Shown here piece after piece: positions 33,020-46,300 of a stretch of 64,000 nt of DNA. Position numbers and translations under genes: made by a program. The stretch is taken from contig WPIO01000005.1 of assembly GCA_009760855.2 (NCBI GenBank), positions 9,028,501 to 9,092,500 of the forward strand, given 5' to 3'. Source of the DNA: Cristatella mucedo. Its lineage: Eukaryota > Bryozoa > Phylactolaemata > Cristatellidae. The notes below the pieces were generated by a model. It was not told the origin of the DNA. It worked only from the letters and a program-made list of their open reading frames with translations, and searched no databases. The first letter of the stretch is position 1, and each line of letters starts with the position of its first letter.

Positions 33020-33399
33020 GTACCCCAGCCCAGTTGGCCTAGGCCTGAGGTTGGGTGCGTTTGTGAATTGTGCAGCCATGAACTAACCAAACTAAAGCAC
33101 GGGGCTGTAGCTAAAAACTCGGAAGACCTCTGCTTAACCATATGCACCAACCGGATTAAGAAGGCCAATAAATGACAGGCTTGAGACGGGTGTCAGATGA
33201 GGCTAGATCAAAAGCCTTTCAAGGGGAAAGTGTTTAGAATTCTTAGGTAAGGGGTGCTTAAGTGTCAACCCCTGCAACGAAGCTTGAGCGAGGGAAGCCG
33301 ATCGCGGGTTGACGAGCTGAAATCTTTACGACATACGATGATCCATAATCTAAGCAACAAAGAGGCGGTTAAACTATAATAGAAATAATGGATGCCCTG
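33020..33399. other. No recognised feature
   Basis: Nothing identifiable. Confidence 0.3.
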
Positions 33400-34230
33400 T
33401 CAAAGTATAGTTTGCAGATAACACACTGCTCTACCTGTGCTTTGATCCCTAACTGCCTTCTAGCACGTTGAACTCTCGCCTTCTTTGCGACATGTACTGC
33501 TAATATCTGCAACTGGAGGCAGCAAACCCTCTCGAATTTAATGACGATTAAACCAACTTACTAGTTATGGGCAAATCTAACGTCACCCAGAAACTGGAAA
33601 AATGGTCTCTTAAATAAAATGGGCTCTACGAACATATTTCTTGTGGCATCTGCACACAATCTGGCTGTCGTATTCCAAATTTACCTTACACTAAAATGAT
33701 TACTCCAGTTCCGCATGCAGATCTACCTACTTTCAGTTATGTAAAATTACGAAAATTCTGGCATGCTTAGACAGGAATAACTTTCAAGTTGGTCACAGGT
33801 TATGCGACATACCGTCTCGACTTCTATAATTAATTTCTTAAAGGTCTTCCAGATATTGAAATAGGACGCTTAAAATTGCTGCAAAACTCTGCACCCTGCC
33901 TTGTCTGTCATGATCGTCGTATTTTTCCCATAACACTACTGCTCACCTGCAAGGCTCCCCATCAAGTAGCGTGGCGACTTCATGATTTTGGAACTCACTT
34001 TAAGGCTCCTTCATTCTCTTGCTCCAGCCAACCAATCAGAAATAATAGACAGCCAGGCTAAGAATCGTACTACCCACTCTTTTCATATTGCTCAGCTATT
34101 TTTGTGCCTTAGTTCAAATGCTCCCAAAGCCTGTAACTCACTCCCGACCGACATCATGACATTTCCTGAGCTGACGACATTTGAAAAAGAAGCGGAAAAA
34201 GCACCTGTTCCTCACATCATTTGCTAGTTC
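33400..34230 (+). mobile_element. LINE 3' coding part, decayed
   Basis: It contains ACACTGCTCTACCTGTGCTTTGATCCC (YADDTQVYLCFDP region), CACCCAGAAACTGG, and later NAPKACNSLPTDIMTFPELTTFEK. No tail: it abuts the next LINE at about 34270. Confidence 0.75.
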
Positions 34231-34274
34231 CAGGTGAATTGTACTTTATTGACTTATTTGTGCTAATACATAAG

Positions 34275-36045
34275 CAGATAACACCTAAGAAGGCAACAAG
34301 TCCTCTGGACCCTATTCCCACTGTCCGGCTCCTACGCTGCATTGATCTGAGGTTGCCATGCATAACTAACATCCTTAATGTGTCATTAGTCTCAGGTCAT
34401 GTCTCAGCACCTTTCAAAAAAGCTGTAGTCAGGCCACTTCTCAAGAAAGCGACACTAAACCAAGAGAAATTGAGCAACTATCGCCCAGTATTCTTTCTAC
34501 CATTCCTACCAAAGACACAGGAACGAGTCGTGGCAGACCAGCTGAACTCCTTTATTGAAACTTCAAGCCTTGCTAGTAAGTTCCAGTCTGGCTTTAGAGC
34601 TCATCACTCCGCATAGTCAGCATTGCTTCGGGTGTACAACGACTTACTTGGGAATTCTAACATACGTAAGGTATCTCTGCTCGCTTTGCTCGATCTTTCG
34701 GCAGCTTTTGATACTGTCAATCACCAAGTCGTTCTTTGGCGCCTCAGATCTCGCCTGGGCATCACTGGCACTGCTCTGCAATGGTTCAAGTACTATTTCA
34801 GTGGAAGACTCCAGTGTATTGATATGAATGGACAAAGATCATCTGAGGCACCTCTGAAATATGGGCTATCACAGGGCTCCGTGCTAGGTCCGGTTCTTTT
34901 CACGGTTTATACTCTCCCTCTTGCTGATGTGATTGCCAAGCACAATCCAGGCTTTCACTTCTATGCGAATGACACTCAGTTGTATCTTTGCTTTGATCCC
35001 TCCCCGCATTCGAGCACCTCGAATTTTCTCAACTCCATTGCTGCATGTATTTATGAAATTCACACATGAATGGCAGCAAATTTTCATGAATTAAATTATG
35101 ATAAGACTAACTTGCTAGTCATGGGCAAACCAAGAGTGATTCAGAAATTAGAAAGGCTGACGCTCACAATCGGCTCTGTCAGCATATCTCCTGTTGAATC
35201 TGCACGAAATCTAGGTGTCGTGTTCCAAAGTGACCTTTCGTTAGACGACCGCATCAGCTCCACAGTCAAGTCTGCTTACTTTCAGTTGCATAACATCGCT
35301 AAAATTCGGACTTCTTTAGATAGGGATACCACATATAAGTTGGTCCATGGACTTGTGACATCCGGTCTCGACTTCAGTAACTCACTGCTCGTTTGCCTAC
35401 CGATATGCGTGCAATTAGACAATTAGAGCTGGAGCAAAGCTTCGAAGCTAGGCTTGTCTGTCGTGAGCGTCGCAGTTGCCACATCGCACCACTTCTCGCA
35501 GACCAGCAATGGCTTCCAATCAGGCAGCGCATTGACTTCGTCGAAATTGATCTTCAATTTCTGACTCAAGCCCACCTAGCAGAACTACTCCCCCACCGAG
35601 CCATGCATCGTACCACCCGCTTTTCGGGAACTAACTTTTTACCTCTACCTCGTACAAACATCAAATCCTTTGGAGACCTTGCCTTTAGTTCGTATGCTCC
35701 CAAAGCCTGGAACTCACTCCCGACTTCCGTTACGACTTCCCCCGACTTGACCGCATTTAAAAAGAAATTAAAAACGAACCTATTTACGATACCATTTAGT
35801 GGGTCCCTGTGATTCGTTCTTTATTTGCTCATGCGTGCTGACACTGCGCATATTGTCACTAACCATACTTGCATGCTGACCCTGTTCATGTCACCCCTAA
35901 CTATGTTATTCATGTTGTTTATCAAACATGATACCATTCACCGTTCAATCGTGTTTTATTTGCAGCAAATGTAAAACGCCTAGAAAGAGATTGGCTTCTC
36001 TGAGGGTGCTTTATCAATTGTATCATCATTATTATTATTATTAAC
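34275..36045 (+). mobile_element. L2/CR1-like LINE reverse transcriptase to tail
   Basis: Reverse transcriptase blocks in order: TSPLDPIPTVRLLRCIDLRL, NYRPVFFLPFLPKTQERVV, LLALLDLSAAFDTVNHQVVL, GLSQGSVLGPVLF and, with the catalytic box changed, FYANDTQLYLCFDP (YAND instead of YADD). Then LVMGKPRVIQKLERLTL and the C-terminal LWNSLP-type block. Stops at about 34617 and 35068 and a changed catalytic aspartate make it dead. The tail ends near 36040 with (ATT)n. Confidence 0.9.
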
Positions 36046-36160
36046 ATTAACACTGCACATTGTATCATTAGCTAATTTGTGGGTTCAATATGCTGCAATA
36101 TTTAAAGTGCCTAGAAAGAAATTTAGTTTTCTGTGGGAAGCCATGCACATTTTCATGTTA
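36046..36160 (+). repeat. Second LINE tail fragment
   Basis: AAAGTGCCTAGAAAGAAATTTAG follows a short 3' piece (ACACTGCACATTGTATCATT) directly after the preceding (ATT)n run. Confidence 0.55.
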
Positions 36161-37376
36161 TTGTTCCTATAATATTTCCCACTACGGGCATCTGAATCAC
36201 GCGGCCTCGGTCTCAGTTGTGCTCACATACCTGCAGCTCACCTGAAGCAAACAATTTTCCAAGCCTTCTGCTAGTGAGTCGTGGACACAAGTTATCTCTG
36301 CCTTTTAACAAATTCGTCTTTTACCTAGATCAAGTGTCAAAGTCATGAATCCTGAAGGAAGGAGTCGGAGTCTCGTCCGTTCTAAAAGCTGAAATAGAAC
36401 ATGTAATCCTGTTTAACCGTTGCTTACGCAAGCATGCAGTAGAATATGAGAGAAGAAGTTGAACACTTGGAATATGAATGCATGATTAGCATGATGCAAA
36501 AATCCCCCAAGGCTCAAGAGCTCATTGCGTTCGATGTTTACATCTCGAAACTAAAATATTTGAATTCTATAGTTGATTTTCTCTATTAGTCATGTCTGGC
36601 CAAGTAGAGAAATCGAAATATTTTCAGTTTATAATGGAGGCAGTTTATAATTAATATTGCTTTATATTATGGAGCTCAAACAAAAAAATTTCGATTCGCT
36701 CAATCTGGATTGCTGAATGTGAGATCCTAACGCCAGGCGTACCCATTGCACTAATGTGGCCGAGTCCGGAGTCAGAGTCTAATCTCTGTCTCTGGGACGA
36801 CTCGCTTTTGGTGGCACCGGAGCCTACTCTTTTATCTAAGGTTAGCAGATTTGTTCGATGAAGCTGGCTCCACTAATTGCCTGTGACAGTAACTCAGTCA
36901 ATGAAACTTAACTGTGACAAATTGCGAAACTATACCGAGCGCTGGGGTTGCTGACACACATTCATCCGGTAGCCATTGCCTAGCCCAAAGAATCCCTCGG
37001 TCACCAAGAACCGCTGATATCACGCGAATCGCGACTGCCGCTGCTGGGCTGGTACGGAGCCTCTTGCCGTCGCTGATTTTGTGAGTAGCTCGTTTAGAAT
37101 TTAGATCAGTGACGTGCACCCTTCCCTGTGTCCATCTGGGGCCAGTTGCCGCAATGCATACTATGAAAAGAACTTGACCGTCTCTGCATTGATAGAAAGC
37201 CACTGGTAGCAATATGAAGGGCACTGCCTGCGGTGGTGCCAGCTTTGACACTTCACTTACCTCTGCGGCGAACTGCGAGGCTGCAACTGTCAATGACAGT
37301 CTAAGCTAAAGATGGTTTTAGCTTCGGAGACAGCACTGACGCCGCCTATCAGCAACACTAGATTTGACTCTCGAGC
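36161..37376. other. Downstream region of gene M
   Basis: A 131-residue minus frame (37293-36898) is open and has AAPPQ..PFILLPVAF-like content, but crosses a perfect donor (GAG|GTAAGT at about 37270). I could not decide whether it is an alternative 3' exon of gene M or chance. Confidence 0.25.
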
Positions 37377-37391
37377 TTAGACATACAGCGT
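37377..37391 (-). CDS. Gene M final coding bases
   Basis: A 67-base intron with a good acceptor (TTGGCATTCTGCAG) leads, in phase 0, to TLYV and the stop TAA. A very short coding end, plausible but not certain; an alternative 3' splice is possible. Confidence 0.35.
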   Translation of the reverse strand, partial: TLYV

Positions 37392-40300
37392 CTGCAGAAT
37401 GCCAAAGGTATGACACCCAAAATGAACTGAGATACTGAGTCAGCTAGAAAAGACCTACCTTCGGCGAACACAGCTTATCACCAGCATCTTCTGGCGGAGA
37501 TTCGGACGTAGAACAGCGGGTCCATTCACAGGCTTTAGCATTCCACTGGGTGGCTAGGTTCGGCCCGTGTGGCAGTTGCTACCGCCTGGCTTCCAGCAAC
37601 TCATCAAAAACAAGCCGTCTGTACTTACGGTCCTCCGGCGCGTGCGATTGCAAACACACAAGCCTAGAGACTGCAACGGCAATGGCATGCAGACAGCATG
37701 CGACCTGCAGTACTGCTTCATCTGGCGTGGCAGCTCCACCGATCCCTGTCAAGTCGGCAAAAGGCAAAGTGTCTACCAATACCTCGTACAAACCTCAAAT
37801 CCTTTGGAGACCGTGCATTTAGTTCGTATGCTCCCAAAGCCTGGAACTCCCTCTCGACTTGACAACATCCCCTGACTTGACCACATTTAAAAAGAACTTT
37901 AAAACACATCGTCTTAGGACAGCATTTAGTGGGTCCCTGTGATTCGTCCTTGACGTGCTTATTCGTGCTGACGCTGTGCATGCTGCCACTAACCACATTT
38001 GCATGCTGACCCTGTGCATGTCACCCCTAACCATGTTATTCATGTTGTTTGTTTACCAAGCATGATATTACTCACCATTCAATTGCATTTCCCTTTGCAG
38101 CAAATGTAAAGCGCCTAGAAAGAGATTGAGCTCTCTGAGGGTGCTTTATCAAGTGCATTATTATTATTATTTTAGCGGCGCCTACTAAGGCGTATGGGGT
38201 AGCGGAAAAACGTAGCAGACTACGTACGAATCGCTCCAAGTATGTTCCACGAGAACGCGACAAAGGTAGACGATCTCCTTCCAGGCTAGCTATTATTCGA
38301 TTCTTTGCACGGAAGTAGCGGCTAAAGATAGCAGGATTGAACCACTAGAGCATATGTATGTTAAGTAGAATTTTGTTATAGATACTTTCACATTTCTTGG
38401 CTTGAATCGCATATTCGGCGGAGATTATTGCAAATGCCGTGTTTTAAGGAGAGTTTTTAATAGCTAGATGCTTAACGTGAGCACCTGCCCAGGGTTTAAG
38501 CTGCTCGCCTTCAACTACCGAGGTCGTGGGCTCGAGCTCTGCGGCATAGGTGAAGCGCCTGGACAGAGATTCGTATATCTTAAGCTGTTGTACGTATGAA
38601 TAATTGTTTTGTTTTTGTTATCGTCAGCCGAAGCATTGGCATTACAGATACCGGTTATACACTCAGGTTTGGAGGTTTTTTCCTCCGTTACGTTGTCTTG
38701 TTGAACGTTTGATGCCTCCTGCACCGGCCATAACTTTAGGGTTTTAGATTATGTCACTGCTCATGACACGGTTGCTTTGTTATCCGCCTGTGCAGAGGCC
38801 TAACCTGCACGGCCTTCTACGATCGTTGTGCTTACAGCCCGCTTAGATCGAAGCGTCTTCCTCGTCAGCATTGGCTTCGCCAGATGAATCTGCAAATTGC
38901 CACAGGATCTCCAAAAAGAGACGTGCCTGATCCTAAACTCGCTGCGGAATTGCGTCTGAGACACGCAGCTTTCAGCAGAACCACGTAGAAATCCAGCAGA
39001 CGGTACGAGTTCAATCGCGGAGCGACGCGACGCGGCATTTCATCATCGAAATGCTTCTCGATTAACAAGCTTCGCTTCGCGCTCGGATTATGATTGCCCA
39101 GTCGGCGAATCCTTGGCTCCACACCAACAACGCTTCTTCACCTCAATCTGTTCGACGAACAGATCAGGACGAAAAAATACAGACCTCTCAGCTCGTCAGC
39201 CAGTCACGTGGTAGCACCGGGTCGACTGACTCGTCCGGTATCCTTCAGAAGTTGTTATCTACGTCGCCCAGCCACTAACGCAGCTGCCAAACAATACCTC
39301 GTACCCACAACCCATAACCGGTAATGCCTGCAGCCTTGATCAGATCCGTCCGAACACTCTAATCGGGGTGAGGGTGAATTTGTAAATAAGTCGAGGTCGG
39401 CTGACTCATTAGTGAAATCAATAAGGTAACAATATTGTCAGAGCTGTCATCCGTGAACATATCGGGCATTAAACGATTTACTGCAGCCAGACTCGAACCC
39501 ACAACCTAGGTCTCGAATGGTATGCACGTTACCCCTTGGCTGAGACCCTGAGTTATCACTGGCAATACACTAAAGCGAGAAAAGCCAGAAATCATGTCCC
39601 TTTACAATTGGCATGGCTGATAAATGATTTCTGATCAATTCCCGTATATCTAGAAGTTTGTTTTGGCCCTCTGACAAAAATCGAAACTCATCTGCTACAT
39701 GGCCGCTGCAAATCGGTGTACCGTTCCGGTACTCGAGCCATTACGTGGACTTCAAGAAGGTCTCTGATCAAGGAAAGGGTGCTCGAGCGGGTGACATCCA
39801 TAGAACGTACAAGCACCCTACCGACTTCAGCAAGGTTAGTTTTCCCTTTGAGTTGTGTTATCCCTTCAATGCGTACCGGGACTTTAATGAATATAATTTA
39901 ACTGACACAACGTATGAAACAAATGATTGTCTTAACAGTGGCCTCATTACTGGAGGTAATAATAATAATAATACATACATACATACGTTTGTAAAGCGCC
40001 CTCGGAAAACTGAATTTCTTTCTACGCACGTTACAGATGCTGTATAGAAACCATTACCAAATGATTGGTGGTAACATCCGCAAGCATAGTGTAAGCAGGT
40101 AAATGCACGCGAAAGACGATTCACAGAGACCCACTAAATGCCGTAATAAACAGGTGCGTTTAAGCTTCTTTTCAAATGTCATGTCAGGGGACGTTATGAC
40201 GTGCGTCGGTAGTAAGCTCCGGGCTTTGGGAGTACAGAAACTAAAGGCATGGTCTCCAACGGTTTTGGGGTTCGCACGAGCCATTGCACGAGCAATTCAA

Positions 40301-43300
40301 GTCAGAACAGCAGGTCGTACAATTCTTCGCCTGTTGGCGAGTAGTTCTGCTAGGTAGGCTGGATTCGGACAATGAAGATCGATGTCGACGAAGTCGATGC
40401 ACTGCTTGATTGGGAGCCATTGCTGGTCTGCGAGAAGTGGCGTGATGTGGCAACTGCGACGCTCACGACAGACTAGCCTAGCTACAGAGTTGTGCACCAG
40501 CTGTAAGCGCCTGATTCCACACTCCTGGAGACCAGCAAGCAGTGAATTACAGAGGTCGAGATGGGTTGTCACGAATGCATGAACTAGTTTAGATTTAGTA
40601 TCTCTGTCTAAGCAAGCCCGAATTTCGGCAAAATTATTTAGCTAAAAGTAGGCAGACTTGACTAAGGACCTGATGATGTCGTTTAATGAAAGGTCACTTT
40701 GGAACAGGACACTAAGATTTCGGGCAGATTAAACAGCAAATATACTGGTGGGGCCGATTTCGAGCGATGGGCTTTCCAATTTTGAATCACACTTGGTTTT
40801 CCCATAACTAGAAGGTTGATTTTGTTGTCCTTCAATGTAAAAGAAATTGCTGCCATCCATACACGGATGTCATCAATATTTGCACCAAGGGTGCATAGAG
40901 AAATCGACGCGCTCGAAGTCTGGGGGATAGTATTGAGATCAAGGGATGGAGTCGTATCATTCATAACGCTTTCACGGTCACACATTTTCTAATACTTGAA
41001 TACTAGCGTGGGGACGCATCTGTACCTGGTTATACGTTGGTCGTGTTCTTACTGAGGCATAGTAACACTTATGACGATCATAAATCACTTGTAGCTCCCA
41101 AAGGAACTAAACCTCCTTAAAATGTCTTTATACGCACGAAAGGTAGCATTGCAGCACCGCAGTCCCAGCGGCTCAGCTGCAGCTGCCGCGCGGGTTCCCT
41201 CTTCGCTGACTGCTCGGAGCCAGCTCATCGCTATCTCACGCGCGCTCTGACATAGCTGGGCGCCGACAGAGAAGCCGGCGCTTTATGACTGCTCACGCTT
41301 ACGATTGCAGAGGCAACGATATGCATCGGCGGCTCGACGTAGCCATAAAACGGCGGCGATTGGAGAAGTCAACACGATAAGCTGTTGCCTTGGAGGCTAA
41401 GCTGCCCGGCTACCAACGGCGAGGCCGGCTATTTGCTGTCGAGCTCTGACCGATAGCTGCTAACTAGGAGGCGCACTTTGGGGGTAGGCGGCGGCGGCGC
41501 CGGCGATAACGATGCCGTTTAATGACGCTTAGCGCCTAGCGGCGACGGCGGCGGCGGCGGTGGGAGCGCGACCGAGCTGTCACCCCCGCTGTAGCGGCTG
41601 TCGGATGCAGCTCGAACCATACAACCTCCTCCGCCACTAGATGCCACAGATCACTCAGCCCTGAAGGATTTATGGCGAGCGCCAGAAGCGATCAATAAGA
41701 CAACGCTGACGGAGCCGTCGACCGGCCTCCGCCGCGCGGCGACCCGGCTCCGCCGCAGACGCTGCGGCGGACGCGCGCCGCAGCGTCGGCGGCCCTGCGC
41801 GAAGGTGCCGGCGCTCGCCTGGGTCCCGCGTTCGCTGCCCGTCGGAGAACGCAGCCGCGACGAAGGCACCTCGCCGCGGTTGAAGCTGCGAAGCGCCTCC
41901 ATTTTGGCGCCACATGCAGCCGCCCGGAGAACCGGCGGGGCGTTCGGGCGGGTGGGGCTTTTTTCGGGAGGGGCTGTATTTTTTCTCGAACGAGCGCACG
42001 ATGCGCTGCAACGTGTCCTCCAGCGCGGCCTCACCTCCCGCTCTAACTCACCGGTCTTAGGGTCTGCGTCCCGTGTGGACGCTCGGGGGCTCGCGGGGCG
42101 AGTTTTCGCCGGTCGTGGGATCGCGCCTCCCCGGCGCAGGCGCGCGCGTTCGCGAGTGGTCTGCCGGTAGCAAGGCAGCGCGTTGGAGGCTGGCGCCTCG
42201 TACGCTGACGCGGCATAATCGTCCGAAACGCTTGCGGAGACGCTTCGTATTGGCCATATGTCCCCGCGAGCTGAATCTCGCCGTCTTGCCAAGTTATTTT
42301 AAAATATCTTATTAGACTCCAATGACAGCACTTGCGTAGCTGAAGGAGACGGTTGGTGGGCTGCATCCCCCTGCAGTGGCAATAAGGAACTCCTAGCTGC
42401 AGAACTCGAAACCATGACCTTTGTAGTGACGTACGAGCAGCATCTAACCGCTGAGCTAAACACCAGACGGCCACCGGTAGCACAGTTACGAGCACATTGA
42501 ATTTTGAAACGTGCGAGTCCTAATCATACTTATGCACTTACGGAGACTACCGTAGATCAGCAAGAAGCATAATCTAGGACCCGATGCGACTGGCCTGCGT
42601 TTCACTGCCTAATTTTACTTCCGCTTTCGTCCTGATAGAAATACAAACGAGATACCTGCTCCATGAGAAACGCCGTCTCATTCGGCTGCTGCGTCGTCTC
42701 GCCATGCTTGAAATGTTAAATTCTCCCTATCACTCGCCTTTTTAACTGCCCATGGATATTTACCCACGAATTTGGTTCACGATTCAGGCTTAGTTTGAGA
42801 TCGGTGCGTGCGTGTTAAAACGCCAGTGATGGACTCAGGCGCAAAATGGTCGCAGGCCAGCAGGCCAGCACTTAATTGCAAACGTAGATAACCAAGAGAG
42901 AGAGAGCAATTGGGAATCAGCTGAAGAACGTATGATGCGACGACGGAACCTGCGAGGATGCGGGATGCGCTGCGAAAGACACCTGCGACAGTATAAAATT
43001 GAGCGCAGACTTAGCAGCTGCTTGAAGAACAGCGTGAAGCTAATAGTTACGTTATGCATTTCACGCTGTGGCCGCCGGACCATACGGCATAGCCGAATGA
43101 CGGCAGCCATCATTGACACAAAGGGCTGGCATTTTTATAAACGCAGTGTGAAGTTTCTTTTCTAAAGATGGCGTAGGGGCGGCTAACCGAGAGGGATGCA
43201 AAAAATATTGGCCAATCGTAACCCCTCTCAGGAGATAATCATGTTTTCAACAACCAAGTTTAATCTCCGTAAGAGCCATTTCATAATCTGAGGCATTCAT

Positions 43301-46300
43301 AGCTTGTGCAACTGATGATTGCGAGCTCGATTATTCGTGACATCGGCTTCAATTGGCATACATTGCTCCCTCGCTGGCTTCGTATTGACATGTCGAACAG
43401 TGTAGATATGCATTCCTTGCCACTGTGCTGCTGCGGCTCACGAACGTCGGTTATAGCCAGAATACCCGCTAGTACTTTACTGTCACTTGGAATCGTTTAT
43501 CTGCTGTAGGCCCTGAAGCTCTGCTATTTACTCAGGCAATCGCTCGCTCGCTCGCTCGCTCGCTCGCTCGCTCGCTCGCTCGCTCGCTCGCTCGACCGGC
43601 TCTAGCACGGTTATGTATGGTGAATTTGTATAAGAAGGTTGGTGTGGAGACGCTTTACCGCTTATAAACTTTAGTTCGGGACCTGGATACTTGCATGCCT
43701 ATTAGATTAGTACGTTTGTGAGCGTTGCACAATTGTTGAATATTCTTCGAACCATTATTACTAATCTATTCGATATGCTGTCCCTATTACCATCGACATC
43801 GTTCGCTCACTGAGCTGCAAACGCAGAGCAAGTAAGTGGGCGTGAAAGGCGCAAACTGAGCTGCGAGAAAATCAATAAATGCTGAAAAGCAACGCTAAAA
43901 ATTAATCAATCATACCGTGCAGTGTGTCGAACTGAATATATGGCCGGCAAGTCTGGACTACTGACCAGGCTATAACAGCGAGTAGCAAGATAATAATGAC
44001 AATTATTATTATTATAATGAATCGCTTGTTTAGCGCCTATAGAGAGCTGAATTTCTTCCAAGGCGCTTTACAAATTCCAGCTGATTAAACAGCCTCTTTT
44101 TGTATAGCGACAGAAGAGCCTTTACGGCTATCACCATCCCTTGCAGTGGCGATAAAGGATCGCCCACCGCAGGAATCGAACCCACGCCCTCGGGAGCGAG
44201 GTCATGAAAGCAACCACCTAACCTAGTGTGCCATCACGGCTACAACTCATAGCGTTAGAATCAATAACAAAGGGTCAACGACTGGCAGGACATCTTGCTA
44301 AGATGAGCACACGAAATCAAGCAAGTAATTTTCTTAGGCCAGCATGTTAAAGCAAACAAGAAGACGCTGAGGGCCACCACTTAGGACGACCTATTTGTAC
44401 CAAAATGCATTGAAATACGTACAGATTAACACGCAAAGCACTGGCGATAAAAAGGGCATCCAGACAAGAGCGCGAATGCCAGTCACCCCAAAAAAATGCA
44501 CGCACGACAAAAGCGCGCGACTATAATAATAATCATTTTAAGTTTTTGATTTAACCGGCTTGCTGTTTTCCAAATCAATGGCTATTATACCAAAAAGAAA
44601 CAAATATTGCATTGCACGGTTGGTGTGGAATTAATAATGGCGTGTCCAGTTTCGTCAAGCATTAATAATGCAAACTCTGAATCCGGCAAGTATCGCGTCA
44701 GCTTTTGACAAAGCCATTCATAACGCCTATTCAGCCATCTTTCCTGGAGCGCAGCTGTCGGCCGTCGGCTGCTTTTCTTCTATCTCGGGCAGAATCAAGA
44801 TGGCGAGAAGTTCAAGAGTTCAATCTCGCAACAGAATACCGCGACGACGAAAATCCGCAGAATAACGCCAACTTAATTTCAGCTCTGAGCTTGTGTTCTT
44901 GCACTGGATGTACCTGCGGCTTTCGGGGGAGTTGGCTGATGGCTGATGGATGACTTTCCTCCTCTAATGGCACCACTGATGAACTACTAGGACATTGGCA
45001 GGCAGCTAAGAGGGACATGGAAATCCAAGGTTTTTTGCAACTGCGGAATTTTTAGGGTCCTGCGTACAACTTTGTTACAGCTTTCATTTCCACAATAAAC
45101 GTCAGAACACTTCGGTTTTGATTCCAAGTTATACAGAACGGTATAGGGGCTTACTCACCGAATCGCATGCAATCTCGCTAGCGCGTTCTCCTTCTATCGC
45201 CTCAAATGGCTCGGGAGCTAGCCAGCCTATTCACACATCGTCGAATGGCACTGCAGCAGCCATTTTCACAAAAAATCTCGCAGACCTGAGGTTTTCATTC
45301 CAAGTTACTGAAAACAGTATGCAAGGTTTACCCAACAAATTTAATGCGATTTCCCTTTCGCGTTCTCAGGCTACGGCCTCTAAGGGCCCAGCTCCAATTG
45401 CAGTCCTAGGTATTCGAACGGCGATTCAGCTGTCATTCCCACAGTAAGTTTTTTTTCACGGCCGCGGTTTTAATGCTAATTTATGGAAAACCGTTTTTTT
45501 CAAGTTTACCAACCAAATTTCACGGTATTGTGCACGGGCTTTCTCATGATATAGCCTCTAATGGCCCGTACTAGCGAGCCTCTCTACATATCTCAGCGGC
45601 GATACAGCTGCCATTTCCACATAGGCGTTAATAAAACTTTGGTTTTGATACCACATTATAAAAAAAATGTTCACATTACAAAAAATGGCTCATCTACCTA
45701 ATTTTGTGACGTTGTATGGGCATGTTTCAATACTATGTCCTCCAATGACCCGGGCCGTCAGAGACCAAAGCAATATAACGTTTTAGAGCAATCAAATAAA
45801 ATTTTGTGGAAACCAGGAACACTGTTTTCCATAATGACCAATCAACACCGTAGCTCGACGACAGCTATTCTTAAAATAGTAGCTGTGTCTCAGCTGGAAA
45901 ATGGAGAGCTGACCATTGGAGAAGCCAATGCACGGGAACTGCTACGGGCTATATGATTAAACTTTGCTAGCAAACTTGAACACTGATAGCTATAATATGA
46001 AATCAAGCATCAGTTACTGAAAGCTTATTGAGGAAGTAGCAGCTGTATCGCAGTTAGATCACGTACGATGGCTGGCTGGTGAGTGCCATTAAAGTAGTAG
46101 CACGGGAGTGACGGCCCAAGCGCTATGCCATACAATTTGGTTGATTAACCCGGGACACTGTTTCTTATAATAAGTAATCAAAACCGAAGTTTCAAGAAGC
46201 TTATTATAAAAATGTCAGTATAATCACAGTTCGAAATCTCACGGTGGCCCGGGCCTTTGGAGGCCATTGCATTAGAACGTGGATGCGCAATAGCGTGAAC

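Noticed and set aside
36898-37293. 131-residue minus frame as a gene
   Set aside because: Crosses a perfect GTAAGT donor and several acceptors; no recognisable domain. It may be partly exon, but cannot be resolved.
42340-42480. Functional tRNA gene
   Set aside because: Boxes A and B are present, but the fold is not completed and the sequence continues into the SINE body.
41651-42495. 213- and 150-residue frames in the second CpG-rich block
   Set aside because: Same composition effect. A start in strong context near 41908 is noted but unsupported.
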